Positions 1 to 9,581 of a DNA stretch of 12,926 nt are shown piece after piece (positions within the stretch are counted from its first letter, which is position 1; each line of letters opens with the position of its first letter). Source of the DNA: Haplosporangium gracile (Eukaryota > Mortierellomycota > Mortierellomycetes > Mortierellales > Mortierellaceae); assembly GCA_015499985.1 (NCBI GenBank), contig JAAAUF010000525.1, forward strand, positions 1 through 12,926. The letters run 5' to 3'. The notes below the pieces were generated by a model. That model was not told the origin of the DNA, searched no databases, and saw only the letters and a list, made by a program, of their open reading frames with translations. The position numbers and the translations under genes were made by a program.

Positions 1-886
1 CATCACGTCCATGAACGAGCGACGTTTCAGTTTCTATTCTCCTCATCACGTCCCATGAGAAAGCGAGTCGGCTCCTTTACACTAATGGATTACAGGTGTT
101 CTTCTAGAGAGCGAATACCTCGTCCAATTTTCCACTCTACATCTCCTTGACCTGCTATGCTATCCAGACAAGCTTGTTTGTCATTCCTCCTCCCTCACTT
201 ACAACCTGCGGACACATCTATTGTAGATACGAGAAAGAACTCATTTTTTGCACTCCAGATGGAAGGCATTATTCCCCCCCCCACCCCGTCAAGTCTCGCG
301 GCCGCACCCCTTCTCCATCCGGGGTCATCGCAGAAAAAGAAAAGTAATTTACAAAAAGCAAGCTCTTTGCCTTTTCTTTTCTTTCTTTGATTTGCCAAAC
401 ACCATCTCAATCTTTTGTTCTTACCTGCCGGAAAAAGCGTCCTGCTGCGATAAAAGGATCTGTTTAAAGCACGACCTCGATGAATTCTCATCTAGCAAGT
501 AACCTCGGGCTCCTATCCGACTATTGCACGATGACTAAAGAAAAGTCTCCCTCAAAGAGCACACGATCAATGAATAAATCGCCCTTTTCAATATTACGAT
601 TATATTGGATATCTGGTTGTAAACTTGTAAAGTATGAAAAACTCATTCGCCGTCCGCTTCTCCTTTCTGTCACTTTGAACCATTTAAACCGGCGCTTCTC
701 CTATTGCCCTTCCTTTTTCTCCTTTTTCGTTTTATCCGTGACCAAAGGAGCTGGTTTTTCTTCTTCTCCATCTTTCTTTCTCTTTTGTCTCTTATCACTC
801 TAATACCACAGCAGCAGCAGCAGCAAAGAAAAAAAAACGACAACTTTACTCCCCACTTACACCCACAGCAAACAGGAAAAAGTAAC
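1..886. other. Intergenic region without a convincing gene; CT-rich promoter-like block at its right end
   Basis: No open frame here has recognisable protein character; those present are short and made of low-complexity residues. Visible landmarks are a 10-bp direct repeat CATCACGTCC at 1-10 and 44-53, a C-run around 270-285, and a strongly pyrimidine-rich stretch at about 655-803. That stretch is followed by (CAG)5 at 809-823 and an A-rich leader just before the ATG at 887. The same layout of CT block, short repeat leader and ATG precedes the well-supported genes of this window, so the right end is probably a promoter plus 5' leader. An upstream gene may end before position 1, but nothing here shows it. 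Confidence 0.5.
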
Positions 887-1114
887 ATGAAGCTGTTGTC
901 GATCGAGTACATTGCCGTTATTGCAGCTATTGTTATAACAAACAATACACTGGCACTGACGACGACCGACAATGGCATGTGTCCACAGGCGGGCAGCAGC
1001 ATTAGTAGCAGAAAGATGGCCGAAAATGAACAGGTCGCGAGGAGTGCACCTGTCGGGGAATGCAGGAAGAAGGGTGAGTGGAAGAATCTTGTGATTGCTT
1101 GCAGACTGGCTTAA
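887..1114 (+). CDS. Hypothetical small secreted-type protein, or alternative 5' exon of AGX1
   Basis: I do not recognise this 75-residue frame. It begins MKLLSIEYIAVIAAIVI and continues through a short polar stretch to a plausible signal-peptidase site near residues 20-24 (TLA-L). The remainder is polar, with cysteines at 32, 59 and 72. A CT-rich block and a CAG/A-rich leader lie upstream, as for the real genes here. A good donor (GTGAGT at 1074) lies inside the frame. Splicing from it to the strong acceptor TTTTCAG at 1404-1410 would remove 337 nt and join residue 62 in frame to AGX1, 10 codons before the AGX1 ATG. If unspliced, the frame ends at TAA 1112-1114. It could also be a chance frame in AGX1 5' sequence. 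No homology could be tested. Confidence 0.3.
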   Translation: MKLLSIEYIAVIAAIVITNNTLALTTTDNGMCPQAGSSISSRKMAENEQVARSAPVGECRKKGEWKNLVIACRLA

Positions 1115-1219
1115 GAGAAAGACAGAGATCGACATTCTTAAGGAAATAGCGTGGTGTGGTGCACAGACTGGCAGGCAGACAGCATAAAAAGGGCACACAG
1201 ATCTGGAGGTTGAGTCTTC

Positions 1220-1442
1220 CACATTCGCTCTTACACTTCCCCGCTCTCACTCTTCCTCCGCCCCGTGATCCACTTTTTTTTAATAGAGTGACTTCCATTT
1301 TTTTTGTGCTCGTGTTTGAGCCGTACCTGACTCTATTCTTCTTTTCTTTCTTTCCTCCTTTCTTTCCTTCTTCTTTTCTGCTTCACTCAACTTCTTCCCT
1401 TCCTTTTCAGCTCACTCTCTCTTTCACTCAACAACAACAACA
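1220..1442 (+). promoter_or_regulatory. AGX1 promoter/leader: CT-rich block followed by CAA repeats
   Basis: About 200 bp of strongly pyrimidine-biased sequence ends at roughly 1427. It runs directly into (CAA)5 at 1429-1443, whose last A is the A of the AGX1 ATG. CT-rich blocks just upstream of transcription starts are a known fungal promoter feature, and CAA repeats make an unstructured leader. The transcription start itself cannot be placed. The TTTTCAG at 1404-1410 is a perfect acceptor sequence, so part of the block may instead be the 3' end of a 5' intron. Confidence 0.5.
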
Positions 1443-3394
1443 ATGGCCTCCCACAAGCTGTGCATGATCCCTGGTAAATAATATTAATACGCATCTCTCA
1501 TTCACTTATTCATTCTACTTGTTTTGTTCATTCATTTCACCTATGCTTTTTTACTCACGCTCAACTTTTTTATTTAACAACAACAACAACAACAACAACA
1601 ACAAACAGGTCCCATCGAGTTCCACGAGGATGTCCTCCAGGCCATGGCCACCCCCGCCACCTCCCACGTCGCAGTCAACTTCATCCCCGCCCTCGGCGAG
1701 TCCATCGAGCTCCTCCGCCAGATCCTCTTCACCTCAGGACAGCCCTTCATCATCGCCGGATCCGGCACCCTGGGTTGGGACATGACCGCCTCTAACTTGG
1801 TTGAGGCTGGCGAGGATGTCCTCGTTTGCAACTCGGGATACTTTGGCGACCGCTTCGGCGAGTGGTACGTTTTCTTTTTCTTTTTATTTATAGTGGTTAT
1901 TGAGATGGAGAAGACAGGAGCAGGAGAGAGTGGATCGATCGAAAAGATGGATCTACTACTACTACAGCTACTACTAGGAAAATGCCACAAGGAACATGCA
2001 GGCAACAACGATTACAACGACAAAGAATTCGCGAAGAGATAAAGGACGAAGGAAAAGGGTATACTGACAGGCGCCTTCAAGGAAATACCATTTGACAAGC
2101 AAGGATAACTAACTACCAAGGAGGGGGGAAGAGGGAGTTTGATATACACGTAATTCGGTTGTCTCAGGATCGGAACAGGTTTTCCTGGATACCCTCTCTC
2201 CCTCTCTCTCTCTCCAGCGCTGACACTTTTTGTGCGGAGAAAAGGCAGATTGCGGGGAGCGGAAGAGAACGAGATGAAGTAGTCAGTCCAGCAACGAACT
2301 CGTACAAAATGGCCGCTACTATTTTCCTCGGTCAGGATTGAGTTTTTTTAAGCACACGGAACGGGAATTCTCTCCTTAAAAAGAATGCGTCTTCGTTTTC
2401 AACAGACACATGGGACGGAGGGGCGTGGGATAACAAAAAATTCTTTTGTATTCCCTTTCTTTCCTCTCATTTCTTTTCTCTCGCACTCCAAATAATCCAA
2501 AATGACTAATCCTCGTTATATATGTACTTGAAAAATAGCCTGGAGACTTATGGAGCAAAAGTCACTCACCTCCGTGTCCCTATTGGCGAGTCCCCCAAGC
2601 TGGATGACGTCGCTGCTGCTTTGAAGACCAAGAAGTTCAAGGCCATCACCATTACCCACGTCGACACCTCCACCGGTGTTCTTGCTGACATCAAGGGAAT
2701 TGCCGATGTTGTTCGCAAGGAGTCTCCCGAGACTCTCGTCGTTGTTGACGGTGTCTGCTCGGTCGGCTCGGAGGAGATCCGCATGGATGCCTGGGGTATT
2801 GATGTTATCATCACTGCCTCCCAGAAGGCTCTCGGTGCCCCTCCCGGTCTCTGCGTCATGGGTGTCTCTGAGCGCGCCATGGGTGTCTTTAAAAACCGCA
2901 AGACCCCCGTCCCCAACTACTACGCTAACTGGAACCGCTGGTTGCCCATCATGAACGCCTATGAGGCTCGCAAGCCTTCGTACTTTGCCACCCCCGCTGT
3001 CCAGAACGTCTTTGCTCTCAATGTCTCGTTGAAGCAGATCGTTGCCCAGGGTATCGAGAAGCGTTTCGCTGTTCACAAGGAGGCCTCCGCCAAGGCCAAG
3101 AAGTTTATTCACGACTTGGGCTTGAAGCTCGTCCCTACCTCCTTGGAGCACGCTGCCAACGGTATGTCGGCCGTTTACTACCCCGAGGGTGTTGCTGCTA
3201 CTGATCTCTTGCCCAAGTTGGCTGCCCACGGCATTGTTGCTGCTGGTGGTCTTCATGTTGAGATTGCACCCAAGTACTTTCGTATCGGCCACATGGGTAT
3301 CTCTGTCACCGAGCCCGAGCGTGGCCATCTCGATGCCACCTTGAACGCCCTCAAGGCTTCGTTGGCTGAGTGCGGTTATAAGGGTGCCTTGTGA
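1443..3394 (+). CDS. AGX1: Alanine-glyoxylate aminotransferase (class V, PLP-dependent)
   Basis: Three exons, 1443-1473, 1609-1864 and 2539-3394, encode 380 residues, the usual length of the AGT/serine-pyruvate aminotransferase family. The family converts alanine plus glyoxylate to pyruvate plus glycine. The N-terminus MIPGPIEF is restored only by splicing exon 1 (31 nt) to exon 2. The second junction gives GDRFGE-C-LETYGAKV, as in the family. Visible motifs are SGTLGWD (62-68, cofactor phosphate region), the PLP-binding Asp in VDGVCSVG (D166), the Schiff-base Lys in TASQKALG (K192), and the C-terminal YFRIGHMG with the substrate Arg (R344). The ATG follows a CAA leader in strong context (ACAATGG). 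No mitochondrial presequence is seen in this form, and the end (KGAL) is not a standard peroxisomal tripeptide, so it is probably cytosolic. Introns are 135 and 674 nt. Confidence 0.95.
1576..1602 (+). repeat. (AAC)9 microsatellite at the 3' end of AGX1 intron 1
   Basis: Nine AAC units end 6 nt before the acceptor AG (1607-1608), in the place where a pyrimidine tract is normally found. The same triplet also forms the leader immediately before the AGX1 ATG. Confidence 0.9.
1865..2538 (+). other. Long AGX1 intron 2 (674 nt)
   Basis: The donor is GTACGT at 1865 and the acceptor AAATAG ends at 2538. It is about four times longer than most introns in the window. It contains CTA-triplet repeats near 1952-1978 and a CT-repeat at about 2192-2215. 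The CT-repeat ends in CCAG (2214-2217), which looks like a second acceptor. Using that acceptor would keep the AGX1 frame open for about 40 codons and then meet TGA at 2339-2341, giving a truncated protein. The exons on either side join without missing family sequence, so nothing here is needed for the enzyme. I found no clear snoRNA boxes or mobile element. Confidence 0.75.
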
Positions 3395-3764
3395 AAAGCA
3401 GCAAGTCCAGAGAACCACCATATCCTGTAATTATCGCCATCAGCATGTACCATAAAACATTGTTTTCGTCCTTCAAACACATCCTTGGTTTGTTGTTGTG
3501 TTTCTTACACTTTGTTGGTGGAAACAGGCATTGCACGTGATACACTCAAGGAAAGTGTCTTCGTCTTTCTACTCGAATACCCTTCTTTACTCTCCCTCTT
3601 TCTCTACCTCTCCATTCGCAACGCAACTCGATTCCACTTTCTTCTCATTCACCTTATACACTACATACCAACGCACTGTCAGCTACATTCAAACAAAAAA
3701 ACTTATTCACAGCCAAGAAAGGAACTACCTACCTATTACTAAGAAACGCCGCACACATACACCC
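3395..3764 (+). promoter_or_regulatory. AGX1 3' end and SEY1 promoter/leader
   Basis: This 370-bp interval must hold the AGX1 3' UTR and the SEY1 promoter. No canonical AATAAA follows the AGX1 stop; CATAAA at 3451-3456 is a weak candidate. A pyrimidine-rich block lies at about 3560-3660. An A/C-rich leader runs from about 3690 to the SEY1 ATG at 3765, with no intervening ATG. There is no protein-like frame other than the extension of SEY1 exon 1. Confidence 0.5.
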
Positions 3765-6700
3765 ATGGATATTGATATTGTGCCGGACATCGATCACCAT
3801 ATCAAGGACCAGGACGAAAACACAGCTCCTACACACGCCATGGATACATCACCACATTTAGACAAGGCACTTGGAGCAGGAATAAGAGCAGCAGCAGAGG
3901 CAACAGCCCCATCGTCAAAGGAACTCTTGCCTCGTCTCCATCTTATCGACGATGAAAAGCGTTTCAGGTGAGAATTCTTTCATACCAATGTCGTCACCTT
4001 TCGCTGCAGCAGGAAGTATCAGAGAACTTTAAATTCCGGCATTTGCTCACAATCCAACCTGCAACTCATGCACATACGATATGTTGTTCTCTTTATTTGT
4101 GTGTGTGTGTGTGTCCACCGTATAGCGATGAGCTATCGACGTATGTAAGCGACAAGTGGCATCTCAAGGATGCAGGGTTCAACTATAACCTGGCAGCCAT
4201 CTTTGGAAGTCAAAGTACTGGCAAGAGTAAGTGCACCGACTACTATTTTTTCTTTTGTTTTCTTCTTGTCAGTTGACTAGGCACAATTGTTGTCTTCATT
4301 CAAATTCAAATTTGGTCACACATACGCAACGCGCATGCGCCTGCATGCGCACAGGATTGGGATAGAGACATGACGCTGATATTTACAGAGGATGCAAACA
4401 AAACCCTAAACACATATTGTAGGTACCCTGCTGAATCGGTTGTTTGGGACCAACTTTGACGTGATGAATGAGACAGCAAGGATGCAGACGACCAAGGGGA
4501 TCTGGATCAGTCAGGGCAGTGACATGAAGGTCTTGATCATGGATGTCGAAGGCACTGATGGTCGTGAACGAGGCGAAGATCAGGTATATGTCTTGTCTTA
4601 GCGGATTTGCCTTCCATTTTGGTGGCATGTACCATACATGAGCCAAAAGTGAAGAAATGGATGAAAAAAGTGATTGACGCCGAATGTCGTATGTCGTTGC
4701 TGTGCTCTAATAGGACTTTGAGAGGAAGAGTGCGTTGTTTTCGGTGGCAACGTCGGAAGTGCTGATTGTCAACATGTGGGAGCACCAGGTCGGACTGTAC
4801 AACGGAGCAAACATGGGTCTCTTGAAGACCGTCTTTGAAGTTAATCTGCAGCTCTTTGGAGGCAACCGTGGGTAAGTTGAGGATTAACACGGGATCTCAG
4901 GCGTCTGATACTCTGCAGGATAGTTGATTTTGTTCGTTTCGTTTGTACATGGGAGTTACTACCTTACTGACACGACTTTGCTCTCTTCTGTCACAATCGT
5001 GTCAAAAAAAAAAAAATTCAGAAAGGAAAAGACGCTGCTGCTGTTTGTGATTCGTGATCATGTCGGGTCGACACCACTTGCCAACCTGTCTAACACGCTC
5101 ATGGCTGACCTTGAGAGAATCTGGCAGGGACTTTCAAAGGTGAGAGAAGCATATTTGTTCTTTGTGCTACACGAATATTACCATTGTTGGGGTGAATGCT
5201 GACCTTGTTTTGACCTTGTCGTTCGTCTTGACTGATAGCCGAAGGGTCTAGAGGACTGCAAGATTTCGGATTATTTTGACTTCATGTTCACGACCCTACC
5301 CCACAAGCTGCTTCAACCTGAGCAATTCGAGATCGAAACCCAGAAACTCCGCAACCGGTATGCTACATACTTCTTATTTACCTTCTTTTGTCATATATGA
5401 ATACCTGTCACTACCTCATAGTATTAATTAACCCCTTCCCATGCAATCGTACATTTTTAGATTTATAGACTCAAACGATTCAAACTATGTATTCCAACCA
5501 CAGTACTCAAAGCGTGTCCCAGCAGATGGACTACATGTCTATGCGAAAGCGATCTGGGAAAAGATCATGACCAACAAGGATCTGGATCTCCCGACTCAAC
5601 AGGAGTTGCTGGCTCAGTTCCGGTGTGAGGAGATTGCCAACGCAGCATTTGTGGTCTTTAAGGATCAGATCAAGGAATTCCGCCACCCCATCGAGGCTGG
5701 TCAGTTGGTAGAAGATCTTGGACCCAAGATGGATCAAGCCCGCGACGTTGCCACCAGTAAGTTCAGTTGCTCTCGTTTGTTGATATGAGCTTAATACTTA
5801 CACTTTTTTTTATCTGATCGCTCATTCATTCTCGTTTTCTTTGATGTTAAAATCCATAGAATCTTTTGATAAGGACGCATCGCGGTACTTGCCAGCGGTG
5901 TATCAGCGGAAGCGGACAGAAATGCTGACAAAGGCCAACTCGATGTTGGAAGCATATTTCGTGGGGCAGCTCAAGAACTTGCACAAGAAAGCAGTCTCCA
6001 ACTTTACGACCCAGCTCCAGCAGGCACTCAAAGTCGAGAGCACCGAGTTTGGCAAGGTTGCAGCCAAGACCAAGAAGGAGGCTGTGGATTTCTTCCTCAA
6101 GGGCGCCAAGGCGATCAAACTGTCCGAGACCGACTGGGAATACGAGGAGGAGCTGTATCAGCTGGAACATGATCTGGAAGAGTTGACGATTGTACAGCGG
6201 GAGAAGGAGCTGACCAAGATGTTGACAGGGTTGGAAAAGCTAATCAAGAAGGAGTTGGATGAGCCTGTCAAGTTGGCGTTGGATCGACCTGGACCGGACA
6301 TGTGGGGTCGGATCATGACGATTTATAGGAAGACTAGTGAGGATGCAGAGTTGTTGTTGAAGAAGAAGGCCAGGACGTTTGAACTCAAGGAGGAGGAAGA
6401 GAAACAGTTGGTGCTGAACTTGGAGAGACAAAGTTGGGTCCTTTTGACGATGAAGGTTCAGGAAGAATCAGTCGATGGCCTGATCCTGTACAAGCTGTTG
6501 AACCAGTTTGAGGAAAAGTTCCAGAGGGATAGTCATGGTCTTCCGCGTGTCTGGAATCCTACCGATGATATTGACATGCCCTTCCGTAAAGCCCGCGAGG
6601 AGGTATATATTACTTTACAAGGGGATTGACTGTGCAATATTTTTTTTTATACTTATTTTTCTGTCGCGTATTAACAACTACTTACTCCTTCGTTTCCCTC

Positions 6701-7368
6701 AAATGCAGACGGTAGAGTTGATCCCGTTGTATGCAAAGATCAACACACTGGACCCTGCCACGGGCAGCCGCCTCACCCTCGAATCCTCCGACGACTTTGA
6801 TTTCGGCCAGTCGCTTCAAGTCCTCTCGGAGACACGGCAGCAGGAACTGACAACGCAGTTCAAACGAAAAGCAGACGCCTCATACGTCGAAGCTAAACGA
6901 TCCGTCGTCGCCACTCAGGCCAAGATCCCTTATTGGGTCGGCGTCGCGTTGATTGTTTTGGGCTGGAACGAATTTGTGACACTGATTACGAGTCCGTTAT
7001 ACTTGTCGTTGACAATGATGGTGGGTGTACCCTTGGGCGCGTTGTGGTATTTGGGCATGCTTGATTTAGTCCAGACTATGGCGTGGAAGGCGTATGGGCA
7101 TGCTGTCGTTATGGGGCGCGAGAAGTTGAGGGATGTTGTTCACCCTCCAGAACCGGTGCCTGTACCTGCGATGCAGCAGGGTTATACTGATAGTGGGCGG
7201 AGTGGAGAGTTTGAGGGCCAGCAGCAGCAGCAGGATAGGATGTCGCTACATCATCGGCAGTCTGCTCGGTCGTTGAGTCAAGGGGCTGGAGGAGCACCTG
7301 GACGATCATCAATGGATGAGGGCAGAGGGATTGAACTTGATGCCTTTGAGAACAAGAAAACTTTGTAG
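3765..7368 (+). CDS. SEY1: Sey1 / RHD3 / atlastin-type dynamin-like GTPase of ER membrane fusion
   Basis: Nine exons (3765-3967, 4126-4226, 4423-4583, 4714-4871, 5022-5139, 5239-5357, 5461-5756, 5860-6602, 6709-7368) give 852 residues, somewhat longer than yeast Sey1 (776). Family members tether and fuse ER tubules by GTP-driven dimerisation. Motifs are the P-loop GSQSTGKST (95-103), the switch/G3 region [14 protein letters not shown] (142-155), and the G4-like RD in VIRDHVG (R219-D220). The RHD3 signature [12 protein letters not shown] sits early in the helical domain. Two hydrophobic segments, about 707-724 and 729-750, form the membrane hairpin and leave both ends cytosolic. The N-terminal 65 residues are acidic and unconserved. 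The tail after 765 is polar with Q5 at 804-808. The chosen ATG is the first after the leader and has good context (CCCATGG). Introns are 99-196 nt; all junctions keep frame. Confidence 0.96.
4099..4114 (+). repeat. (GT)8 dinucleotide repeat in SEY1 intron 1
   Basis: Eight GT units lie 11 nt before the acceptor TATAG (ending 4125), in the position of the usual pyrimidine tract. The length is likely to vary between strains. Confidence 0.9.
4331..4350 (+). repeat. GCATGCGC motif repeated in SEY1 intron 2
   Basis: GCGCATGCGC at 4331-4340 is a 10-bp perfect palindrome, and GCATGCGC recurs at 4343-4350. Function is unknown. The intron is otherwise AT-rich around this GC-rich patch. Confidence 0.7.
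7219..7233 (+). repeat. (CAG)5 tract coding polyglutamine in SEY1
   Basis: Five perfect CAG codons encode Q804-808 in the cytosolic tail, downstream of the membrane hairpin. The run lies in polar, low-complexity sequence and is likely to vary in length between strains. Confidence 0.9.
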
Positions 7369-7408
7369 ATAACTAAAACACACCTCTTCCCTTTGGTTGG
7401 ACTTTATA

Positions 7409-7414
7409 AATAAA
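7409..7414 (+). terminator. Probable SEY1 polyadenylation signal (AATAAA)
   Basis: A canonical AATAAA lies 41 nt after the SEY1 stop, within TATAAATAAATTATGG, in the 148-bp gap between the convergent SEY1 and SerRS genes. It is the only canonical hexamer seen in that gap on the SEY1 strand. Confidence 0.6.
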
Positions 7415-7516
7415 TTATGGTGATATTTTCTCTGCTTTGCTTTGTTTAATGTGAGTGAATGGATGAATGATGCAAGATATAAAAAACAGTCTAGATCTAG
7501 ATAGTACGGGAAGTTC

Positions 7517-9485
7517 TTACTTGGGATGAATTTCCTTGATGCCCGCCATAAAGGGCCAAAGACACTCTGGCAGACGAACAGACCCATCAGGTTGCTGATA
7601 CGTCTCAAGCAGCGCCACAATGATCCTAGGGATCGCCATCGCAGTTCCGTTCAGCGTATGCACAAACTCTGTACTGACCACAGAGTTCGACGCGGAAGGG
7701 TCTTCAGGTTGGCGGAGCTTGTTGGTGCGGTAGCGGATGTTGAGACGGCGGGCTTGGTAGTCGGTACAGTTGGAAGTCGATGAGATCTCGCCCCATCCGT
7801 TCCTGCCGGGCATCCACGCCTCGATGTCGTATTTTTTGTATGCGCTCGCTCCCAGTTCTTCCGTTGGCATATCCAGCACCCTATTTTGTGTTGTCATAAC
7901 AAAAAGCATAGAAAAAAAAAGAACAAGTCGGGTAGGTGTGAGTAAGTGACAGCACATGATCCACAAAGAAGTAATACTGACAGGCTAAATAAATACAGGC
8001 AACAAACTAGATCCAGTCAGAACTGTACCTGTAGCAGAGTCCAAGCTCCTCAAAAATATCTTCCTGGAATATCCGAATGTCCTCCAAGATCCGATCACTC
8101 TCACCCGGGTCGGCCTTGGAGACGACAAAGAGTTCGACCTTACTGAACTGATGGACGCGATAGAGACCCTTGACTTCTGCACCTCGGGATCCAGCCTCGG
8201 CTCTAAAGGCACGTCCAAAACCCGCCATCTTAATCGGCAGCTGCGATTCCTCAATGACCTTGTTCAGATTCATCCCTGCCAATGCAATCTCGGCCGTCGC
8301 CACTAGGCACAATGCCGAGTGTTGGTGGTGATGTGCTCCTTCAGTCGAAACAGCTTTTGGGGATCCTGGCGCCACGGTCGAGACCCAATACGTTTGGGAT
8401 GCTTCATCTCGGGGCTGGAACCCACAAGCCTGGACGACTTCAGGGCGGACGACATCAGGGGTGATGACAGGCATGAACCCAGCCTTGACCGCCCGCTGGG
8501 TCGCAAACTGGATCAACGCCAATTCTAGCAGTGCAGCCTCATTCTTGAGATAATACCATCTCGACCCCGTCACTGCTGTAGCGGATTCGAAATCGACCAG
8601 GTCCAGATGTTTCGAGAGCGCCACATGGTCCAACAACGGGTACTCAGATACATTTCCCAACAATGCCCTCCCTTCCTCTCCTGCACCTCCAAGAGCCTCC
8701 GAGGTCAAGTCAATCCCGGGTTGAGCAAAGGCTTTGACACCAGGATTGAGTCGAGGGACGCCCTGGATCCGGACCAGTCGCGCCTCGGATTCGGGCCCGA
8801 TCGGGGATTCCGGGTGGGTAGTGTTGGGAATCATGACTGCCTGCTCATACAACTGTGTCTCCAGTCCTGCCAGTTCGGCCTCTTGGGCATGAATCTCCTC
8901 CTTCAAAATTCGACCCCGTTCCATCAATTCCTGTCGTTTCGCCTCTTTTGTCTCCTTTGACAATTCCGTTGCTCCTGCTCCTGTTTCCACTGATCCTGTT
9001 GCCTCTGATCCTGCCTTCTTGCCTCCCTTCTTGCCTCCCTTCCTTGCGTCACCACTGAATAGAGCCTTCATCTCGGCAGAAGTCCGATTCCTCTCCGCCC
9101 TCGCCCTATCCAGCCTCTGCGTCCGCTCAACAACAGTCATATACAACTCATTCACGCTCGCAACCGAGATCGAGTCTGGCAAATTCCGGTCCCTGATATT
9201 CTTGGCCATGGCCGTGGTTGCTGCTTCTGACTGGGAGAGGGCCTTGAAGTTGATGTAGGGTTTAAGAATCAGCGCTGGTACCGGTGTTGTTGTGGTGGAG
9301 GTTGTGGTGGTCGAGGGAGTGTCGAGGGATTTGTAGAGGCGTCGGGAGGTTGAGAGGAGTGACCGTTGGGCTATGACGCGACTGCATGGTTGTGGCGATG
9401 AAGATTGGAGGATAATGTTGGAGCTGGTTGGGAGCCGTAAACTCCTGAAGGAGGTTGCTGTCAAATTCCTTACGAACCGGTGCAT
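7517..9485 (-). CDS. Seryl-tRNA synthetase, mitochondrial type
   Basis: Two exons, complement(8029-9485) and complement(7517-7880), are separated by a 148-nt intron and encode 606 residues. The junction restores GLCYRVLDMPTEELGASAY, a family-conserved stretch. The enzyme charges tRNA-Ser. Residues 1-52 are rich in Arg/Ser with almost no acidic residues (MHRFVRNLTATSFRSLRLPT), as in mitochondrial presequences, followed by a Thr-rich linker (57-69). Residues about 85-215 form the two-helix tRNA-binding arm. The class II core carries TAE (398-399 region), motif 2 FRAEAGSRGAEVKGLYR (427-443) with VHQFSKVEL, and motif 3 NGTAMAIPR (563-571). The C-terminal LPECLWPFMAGI is typical of the family. Odd points are a Gly/Lys-rich insert at about 146-180 in the arm and a His-rich insert at about 372-390. 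It corresponds functionally to yeast DIA4, but I infer that from the presequence, not from a tree. Confidence 0.94.
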
Positions 9486-9530
9486 TATTGCGTTGGATGA
9501 AATATGATATTGGGCGTCGTAAAACTATTG

Positions 9531-9551
9531 GTTGTTGTTGTTGTTGTTGTT
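9531..9551 (-). repeat. (AAC)7 repeat in the SerRS leader
   Basis: Seven AAC units on the coding strand lie about 45 nt upstream of the SerRS ATG, with no ATG in between. This is the same triplet as before the AGX1 start and in AGX1 intron 1. Confidence 0.9.
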
Positions 9552-9581
9552 ATTAGCCAACGCGTTTTCTGTGGGAGAAAC

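Noticed and set aside
195..803. Small frames on both strands in the left intergenic region
   Set aside because: All are short, biased by C and T runs, and lack domain-like sequence or supporting splice structure.
2159..2341. A 60-codon frame in AGX1 intron 2 as a separate gene or needed exon
   Set aside because: AGX1 exons on either side join without a missing segment, and a cassette using these bases would break the frame.
2516..3421. A 301-codon open frame on the minus strand opposite AGX1 exon 3
   Set aside because: It is the exact antisense shadow of a strongly conserved coding exon with C/T-biased third positions; its protein is a Gly/Val/Leu/Asp-rich pattern with no family character.
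7369..7520. AAGTAAGAA at the SerRS stop looks like a donor, so the gene might continue in a further exon
   Set aside because: The protein already ends with the complete family C-terminus (LPECLWPFMAGI plus a short tail), and the remaining 148 bp before SEY1 offers no coding continuation.
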